This document shows, piece by piece, positions 59,137 to 64,000 of a stretch of DNA of 64,000 nt. Source of the stretch: a virus; the IMG/VR virus record IMGVR_UViG_3300027754_000063, positions 25,277 to 89,276 of that record; one strand, 5' to 3'. The notes beneath the pieces are model-generated. The model worked only from the letters and a program-made list of their open reading frames with translations. It was not told where the DNA came from and made no database searches. The position numbers and the translations under genes were made by a program. Position 1 is the stretch's first letter. Each line of letters opens with the position of its first letter.

Positions 59137-59397
59137 TTTATTTAATTCTATTTTACCATTATTGGTTTCTATTGTTACAATATTACCAAACTTTTCTGTT
59201 ACGATGCCTCCATTTATTCGGAAGTCTTTTAATACTTTGCGTGCATCGCCTTCAATTACTTCAGCTATTAGAGAAAGTTTTTTTGTTGATTCTTTTAATT
59301 CTACTTTGCAACCAACAATAGAATCTTTTTCTTCTTTTGAATGGGATATCCATTTTTTAAAATCACTAAAATTAAAATTAAACGGATCGTTGCTCAT
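59116..59397 (-). CDS. Capsid-tag-like protein
   Basis: A 93-residue protein, MSNDPFNFNFSDFKKWISHSKEE..., carrying an F-x-x-W-I tag at residues 13-17 and an SKEE stretch that could be cut by a Glu-specific protease. The segment DSIVGCKVELK closely resembles DAIVGCKDRSN of the tagged 57-residue protein at 25927-26100, which suggests common descent of the region after the tag. The rest is a small beta domain (GGIVTEKFGNIVTIETN, IELNKLHVVIS). Confidence 0.62.
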   Translation of the reverse strand: MSNDPFNFNFSDFKKWISHSKEEKDSIVGCKVELKESTKKLSLIAEVIEGDARKVLKDFRINGGIVTEKFGNIVTIETNNGKIELNKLHVVIS

Positions 59398-59400
59398 AGT

Positions 59401-60285
59401 TTAGTTTTCAAAAAAATCTATTATTTTGTCTTCATCTATATAAGCAGCAAATTCATGTTTTATTCCACTTGAACAATCTGCAACCTTAATTTCATAGTTT
59501 TTTTCTTGTGAAAGCCAGAATAAATTACTTCCTATTAAGTTGCTAGCAATTTTTTGCTGCGGATACATCCATAAGTTGTTTTCAAGTTTATCGGCTCCAG
59601 GACGTTCCTCTTTAAATGAACTATCGCAACATAAAAGAAGCAGTTTTTCTACTCCAAATTTGTATGATAAACCAATTGACGCACATACGGGATTTCTATA
59701 ATCGTCTATTTGCCATAGTGCCTCTTTTTTCCAAGAACCCTCATATTCTGACTCTTCCACAGGGCTATATCGGTACTTTATTCCGTTGTATTTGTTAAGA
59801 AACATAAAGTTTGTCCTTGTTGCCGCAATACAACGGGGTAATGGTCTATTTGTTCTAGGAAGATAAGACATACACTCATCATAAGGATTGTTTACAACAT
59901 AATATGATAAGTTTCTTTGACACTGCCACTTTTTAAGACTTCCATTGACTCCTATTATAACAATATCTTTTGGCAAATTATCTAAAATTTTATGCTTTTC
60001 TTTAAAGTTAAATCCGTCAGAAACAATGATGATATTTGGGTGATAAATAGGGTTTGAATCTATCCATGTATATTTTTCTAATTGATTTTTAAACTCATTC
60101 GTTAGAAAAAGAAAATGATCTTTTGCTTGAATTGTCTTGTTTATGTCCGAATAAGGAACATTATCCTTAGTAAAGTTTCTAACCCACATATTATCAGAAG
60201 TTAATATGTACTCATTACCATTTTTGTTTTTTTTAATTCTCATTACATGCTCGTATATTACAAAACCGCAATAATTCAAGTTCAT
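59401..60285 (-). CDS. MptE/DUF115-like protein
   Basis: A 294-residue protein. PNIIIVSDGFNFKEKHKILDNL, VIIGVNGSLKKW, YYVVNNPYDECMSYLP, PRCIAATRTNFMFLNKYNGI and IDDYRNPVCASIGLSYKFGVEK are repeated in a family similar to the DUF115/6-hydroxymethylpterin-pyrophosphokinase-like fold (Rossmann-type with GxN loop), often next to glycan genes. I am unsure of the family. The ATG overlaps the stop of the giant repeat protein (ATGA), so the two are coupled. A role in modifying the repeat protein is possible. Confidence 0.55.
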   Translation of the reverse strand: MNLNYCGFVIYEHVMRIKKNKNGNEYILTSDNMWVRNFTKDNVPYSDINKTIQAKDHFLFLTNEFKNQLEKYTWIDSNPIYHPNIIIVSDGFNFKEKHKILDNLPKDIVIIGVNGSLKKWQCQRNLSYYVVNNPYDECMSYLPRTNRPLPRCIAATRTNFMFLNKYNGIKYRYSPVEESEYEGSWKKEALWQIDDYRNPVCASIGLSYKFGVEKLLLLCCDSSFKEERPGADKLENNLWMYPQQKIASNLIGSNLFWLSQEKNYEIKVADCSSGIKHEFAAYIDEDKIIDFFEN

Positions 60286-63200
60286 TTAGCACATGGAACA
60301 ATAGCAACGCACTGTGCGTTTCCATTCTCGCCTGTAATTCTTCCAATATCTAAACTTATTTTTACGTCAATTGGAGAACCTTTATAAACTAGTTCTACTT
60401 CTGGTTTATCTGGAAGCACCAACTTAATTTCTGACGGTGCACCAATAAGTTCAATAACAGAAGGTATTCCAACAACTTGAATTTTATCGGGTATACCAGA
60501 TGCATCAATTTTTATAGATGGGAAATAATCCGGTACCTGTAAAGGTATGAATTTTGGCAAACTACTAGAATCTATTGCTATGGAATCAGGAAGATTACTT
60601 ACTAATTCTATTGTGCTAGGCATATTCAATACAAACATTTTTATTTCAGAAGGAATTGGTATCTCTGGGGATATAATTCTAATATCCGGTATTTCTGGAG
60701 ATAACACTTTAATCATAACGGGTATGTCATGAACAACTCTAATGTCTGGAACTTCTGGAAACTTAACTATTATTTCAGATGGGATACTAAAGTCCCCCAT
60801 GCTTACTTCAATAGAATCAGAATCTTGATCTTGATCTCTTGCTCTCATGCCGCCACCGCCGGGACTCGGACATTCTATAGACACGGTGCAGCTAAGCGTA
60901 GGAACAGAACCCCAATTTATACTTATTGTAGGTGCCGCTCCAAAGCCAATAGCAGAAAAAGTTGGTGCATTACCAAAATTAATTAAGGATGGCAACCACT
61001 CTCCACTTGTCCCCTTAGGCATAGGACCAAATTGAATTAAAGAAGGTAACCACTCTCCATTTAGCCCCTTAGGCATAGGACCAAACTGAATTAAAGAAGG
61101 CAACCACTCTCCATTTAGCCCTTTAGGCATCGGACCAAAACTAATTAAAGATGGTAGACCGGTCGGCATCGGACCAAAACTAATTGTAGATGGCAAACCA
61201 GTCGGCATCGGACCAAAACTAATTGTAGATGGTAACCCTGTCGGCATAGGACCAAAACTAATTAAAGAAGGTAACCCTGTCGGCATAGGACCAAAACTAA
61301 TTAAAGAAGGTAGACCTGTTGGCATAGGACCAAAACTAATTGTAGATGGTAGACCTGTTGGCATAGGACCAAATTCAATTAATGTAGTTCCAGTCGGTAT
61401 CGGACCAAATTCAATTAATGTAGTTCCAGTAGGTATCGGACCAAATTCAATTAATGTAGTTCCAGTAGGTATCGGACCAAATTCAATTAACGTTGTTCCA
61501 GTCGGTATTGGACCAAATTCAATTAACGTAGTTCCAGTCGGTATAGGACCAAAACTAATTAATGTAGTTCCAATCGGTATCGGACCAAAACTAATTAAAG
61601 ATGGTAGCCCTGTAGGTATCGGACCAAAACTAATTAACGTAGTTCCAGTCGGTATCGGACCAAAACTAATTAATGTAGTTCCAGTCGGTATCGGACCAAA
61701 GTTAATTAAAGATGGTAAACCTGTCGGCATCGGACCAAAACTAATTATAGAGGGGAGCCCAGTCGGCATCGGACCAAAGCTAATTAACGTGGTGCCAGTC
61801 GGTATAGGACCAAAGTTAATTAACGTAGTTCCAGTTGGTATCGGACCAAAGTTAATTAACGTAGTTCCAGTTGGTATCGGACCAAATTCAATTAACGTGG
61901 TTCCAATCGGAATCGGACCAAATTCAATTAACGTTGTTACATTCGGAATCGGACCAAAGTTAATTAATGTAGGCAGGCATACTTGTATGTCTATGTAAAG
62001 ATTCGGCAAAGGACCAAAACTAATTAAAGTTGGCAGACCTGTCGGCATAGGACCAAAACTAATTATAGATGGAAGTCCAGTTGGTATAGGACCAAAGCTA
62101 ATTAAAGTGGTTCCAGTCGGTATAGGACCAAAGTTAATTAAAGTAGTTCCAGTTGGTATCGGACCAAAGTTAATTAAAGTAGTTCCAGTTGGTATCGGAC
62201 CAAAGTTAATTAACGTGGTTCCAATTGGTATAGGACCAAATTCAATTAAAGTAGTTCCAATTGGTATAGGACCAAAATTAATTAATGTAGGCAGACAAAC
62301 TTGTATGTCTATGTAAAGATTTGGCAAAGGACCAAATTCAATTAAAGTTGGTAGACCTGTTGGCAAAGGACCAAAACTAATTATAGATGGCAATCCAGTT
62401 GGTATCGGACCAAAATTAATTAACGTAGTCCCAAATGGTATCGGACCAAATTCAATTAACGTAGTTCCAGTCGGTATAGGACCAAAGTTAATTAATGTAG
62501 GCAGGCAAACTTGTATGTCTATGTAAAGATTTGGCAAAGGACCAAATTCAATTAAAGTTGGCAGACCTGTCGGTATAGGTCCAAATTCAATCGAAGACGG
62601 TAGCCCCATTGGGATCGGACCAAACTCAATTAAAGTAGTTCCAGTCGGTATAGGACCAAAACTAATTAAAGTAGTACCAATTGGTATAGGACCAAAGTTA
62701 ATTAACGTAGTTCCAGTCGGTATCGGACCAAAGTTAATTAATGTAGGCAAACATACTTGTATATCTATATAAAGATTAGGTAAAGGACCAAATTCAATTA
62801 AAGTTGGTACTGTTGGCATAGGACCAAAACTAATTAACGATGTTCCAATCGGTATAGGACCAAAACTAATTAAAGTAGTTCCAGTCGGTATAGGACCGAA
62901 ATTAATCAACGTAGGCAAACCAGTTGGTATAGGACCAAAACTAATTAAAGAAGGCAGACCAGTCGGTATAGGACCAAAACTAATTAAAGAAAGCAGACCA
63001 GTCGGTATAGGACCGAAATTAATCAATGATGGAATGTTTGCAGGTCCAAATTCAATCTTTGAAGGCATACAAACTTGTATGTCTACTGTTACCGTTGGTA
63101 CAGCACCAAAATTAATTAACGTTGGCACTGTAGGAGTAGGACCGAAGTTAATCGCTGATGGTACTGTAGGAATAGGACCAAAGTTAATCACGGACGGTAT

Positions 63201-64000
63201 GTTTACAGGACCGAAATTAATAACCGATGGTATGTTTACAGGAGAGAATTCAATCTTTGAAGGCATACAAACTTGTATGTCCACAGTCACCGTTGGAACA
63301 GCACCAAAATTAATCAATGTTGGTACTGTAGGAATAGGACCAAAGTTAATCACGGACGGTATATTTACAGGACCGAAATTAATAACCGATGGTATGTTTA
63401 CAGGAGAGAATTCAATCTTTGAGGGCATACAAACTTGTATGTCTACGGTAACCGTTGGTACAGCACCAAAATTAATTAACGTTGGCACTGTAGGAGTAGG
63501 ACCGAAGTTAATCACTGATGGTACGTTTACAGGACCGAAACTAATAACCGATGGTATGTTTACAGGAGAGAATTCAATCTTTGAAGGCATACAAACTTGT
63601 ATGTCCACAGTCACCGTTGGTACAGCACCAAAATTAATCAATGTTGGTACTGTAGGAATAGGACCAAAGTTAATCACTGACGGTATGTTTATAGGACCGA
63701 AACTAATAACCGATGGTATGGTTACAGGAGAGAATTCAATCTTTGAAGGCATACAAACTTGTATGTCTACTGTCACGGTTGGCACAGCACCAAAGCTAAT
63801 CAATGTTGGTATGTTTAAAGGTACAGGTCCGAAACTAATCACGGATGGTACGTTTATAGGGCCGAAACTAATCACCGATGGTATGGTTACAGGAGAGAAT
63901 TCAATCTTTGAAGGCATACAAACTTGTATGTCTACTGTCACGGTTGGCACAGCACCAAAGCTAATCAATGTTGGTATGTTTAAAGGTACAGGTCCGAAAC
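60282..64000 (-). CDS. Giant FGP-repeat protein (5' end beyond the window)
   Basis: The frame is open from the window end to a TGA at 60284-60282: 1238 codons seen, start not in the window. About 70 copies of [IL](S/N/E)FGP(I/M/L)P units with linkers TGTTL, TGLPS or TVPT make a 10-12-residue repeat, punctuated by longer modules with VDIQVCMPSKIEFSP (six) and NLYIDIQVCLPTLI (four). A C-terminal domain of about 250 residues lacks the repeat (SPGGGGMRARDQDQDSDS, PSEIIVKFPEVPDIRVVHD, VELVYKGSPIDVKIS). Each repeat looks like a beta strand and turn, as in a beta-solenoid or long fibre. A fibre or tape-like tail protein is most plausible. Confidence 0.8.
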   Translation of the reverse strand, partial: FGPVPLNIPTLISFGAVPTVTVDIQVCMPSKIEFSPVTIPSVISFGPINVPSVISFGPVPLNIPTLISFGAVPTVTVDIQVCMPSKIEFSPVTIPSVISFGPINIPSVINFGPIPTVPTLINFGAVPTVTVDIQVCMPSKIEFSPVNIPSVISFGPVNVPSVINFGPTPTVPTLINFGAVPTVTVDIQVCMPSKIEFSPVNIPSVINFGPVNIPSVINFGPIPTVPTLINFGAVPTVTVDIQVCMPSKIEFSPVNIPSVINFGPVNIPSVINFGPIPTVPSAINFGPTPTVPTLINFGAVPTVTVDIQVCMPSKIEFGPANIPSLINFGPIPTGLLSLISFGPIPTGLPSLISFGPIPTGLPTLINFGPIPTGTTLISFGPIPIGTSLISFGPMPTVPTLIEFGPLPNLYIDIQVCLPTLINFGPIPTGTTLINFGPIPIGTTLISFGPIPTGTTLIEFGPIPMGLPSSIEFGPIPTGLPTLIEFGPLPNLYIDIQVCLPTLINFGPIPTGTTLIEFGPIPFGTTLINFGPIPTGLPSIISFGPLPTGLPTLIEFGPLPNLYIDIQVCLPTLINFGPIPIGTTLIEFGPIPIGTTLINFGPIPTGTTLINFGPIPTGTTLINFGPIPTGTTLISFGPIPTGLPSIISFGPMPTGLPTLISFGPLPNLYIDIQVCLPTLINFGPIPNVTTLIEFGPIPIGTTLIEFGPIPTGTTLINFGPIPTGTTLINFGPIPTGTTLISFGPMPTGLPSIISFGPMPTGLPSLINFGPIPTGTTLISFGPIPTGTTLISFGPIPTGLPSLISFGPIPIGTTLISFGPIPTGTTLIEFGPIPTGTTLIEFGPIPTGTTLIEFGPIPTGTTLIEFGPIPTGTTLIEFGPMPTGLPSTISFGPMPTGLPSLISFGPMPTGLPSLISFGPMPTGLPSTISFGPMPTGLPSTISFGPMPTGLPSLISFGPMPKGLNGEWLPSLIQFGPMPKGLNGEWLPSLIQFGPMPKGTSGEWLPSLINFGNAPTFSAIGFGAAPTISINWGSVPTLSCTVSIECPSPGGGGMRARDQDQDSDSIEVSMGDFSIPSEIIVKFPEVPDIRVVHDIPVMIKVLSPEIPDIRIISPEIPIPSEIKMFVLNMPSTIELVSNLPDSIAIDSSSLPKFIPLQVPDYFPSIKIDASGIPDKIQVVGIPSVIELIGAPSEIKLVLPDKPEVELVYKGSPIDVKISLDIGRITGENGNAQCVAIVPCAK
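61000..64000 (-). repeat. About 36-base coding tandem repeats
   Basis: Repeat units of about 30-36 bases (GGACCAAATTCAATTAA core on plus), and larger units of about 170-200 bases near the window end, all within the giant protein gene. The reverse-strand open frames are by-products of the repeat. Confidence 0.92.

Noticed and set aside
61789-62316. Plus-strand open frames with GIGPKLINVVPV repeats
   Set aside because: They are antisense shadows of the FGP-repeat coding frame.
61000-64000. 36-base repeats resembling a CRISPR array
   Set aside because: The units are contiguous, with no unique spacers, and keep one long coding frame, so they are protein repeats.

Overview
The window is 64 kb of AT-rich DNA from a large T4-like myovirus. 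The evidence is a T4-type head gene order (portal, prohead protease, scaffold, major capsid protein), a terminase large subunit, a contractile tail sheath, two T4 gp19-like tail tube proteins, a gp15-like tail completion protein, a gp26-like tail/baseplate protein and a gp55-like late sigma factor. Genes are packed tightly on both strands, many overlap by 1-14 bases, and no gap exceeds 300 bases. There are no tRNA, rRNA or CRISPR features. The host cannot be read from the sequence.

Layout. 1-2.5 kb (-): a partial unknown gene and the terminase. 2.6-5.5 kb (+): ferritin-like protein, CYTH triphosphatase (apparently starting at ATT), small unknown genes, a structured leader and a virion-like protein. 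5.5-10.5 kb: an accessory cluster with a thermolysin-like zinc protease, a Cys-rich peptide, a hyperacidic protein, a papain-like protease and a sulfotransferase-like protein. 10.6-18.8 kb (+): the head operon, with a portal interrupted by a mini-intein, ending at a strong terminator. 18.9-21.3 kb: two different homing endonucleases. 21.3-38 kb: a host-interaction and accessory region with a methyltransferase-like protein, a delta-60 repeat protein, a PaaK/CapK-like adenylating enzyme, a metallophosphoesterase, a 1689-residue protein with formylglycine-generating-enzyme-like and LamG-like domains, a PARP-like protein and two paralogous fibre-like genes. 38-44 kb: a deaminase-like protein, two genes for predicted capsid-targeted proteins, the gp26-like gene with a predicted -1 frameshift extension, the late sigma factor and a glycosyltransferase. 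44-54 kb: small genes plus the tail sheath, tube and neck block. 54-64 kb (-): virion-like proteins, an actin-like ATPase and a giant FGP-repeat protein that runs off the window.

How it works together. The gp55-like factor probably reads a recurrent AT box (TATATAT(A/T)A, often TATATATAATGTA) found 25-85 bases before late genes on both strands. A few consensus sigma70 promoters (TTGACC-17-TATAAT) precede genes likely to be expressed early. At least seven, probably nine, otherwise unrelated ORFs share an N-terminal tag like M-K-x-F-x-x-W-[LI], often followed by an (L/I)-x-E site. This closely resembles the T4 capsid-targeting sequence removed by the gp21 protease, which is encoded here. I read these as a set of co-packaged, injected proteins. 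It includes a zincin and a protein translationally coupled to a PARP-like protein, an arrangement that recalls T4 Alt.

Most notable observations: the capsid-targeting-tag family, including copies in genes too short for ordinary ORF calling; the TTTTTTC slippery site joining the gp26-like gene to a small gene without a start codon; likely ATT start codons; a domain shared by the major capsid protein and a tail-region protein; and direct repeats flanking an 11-kb host-interaction module.
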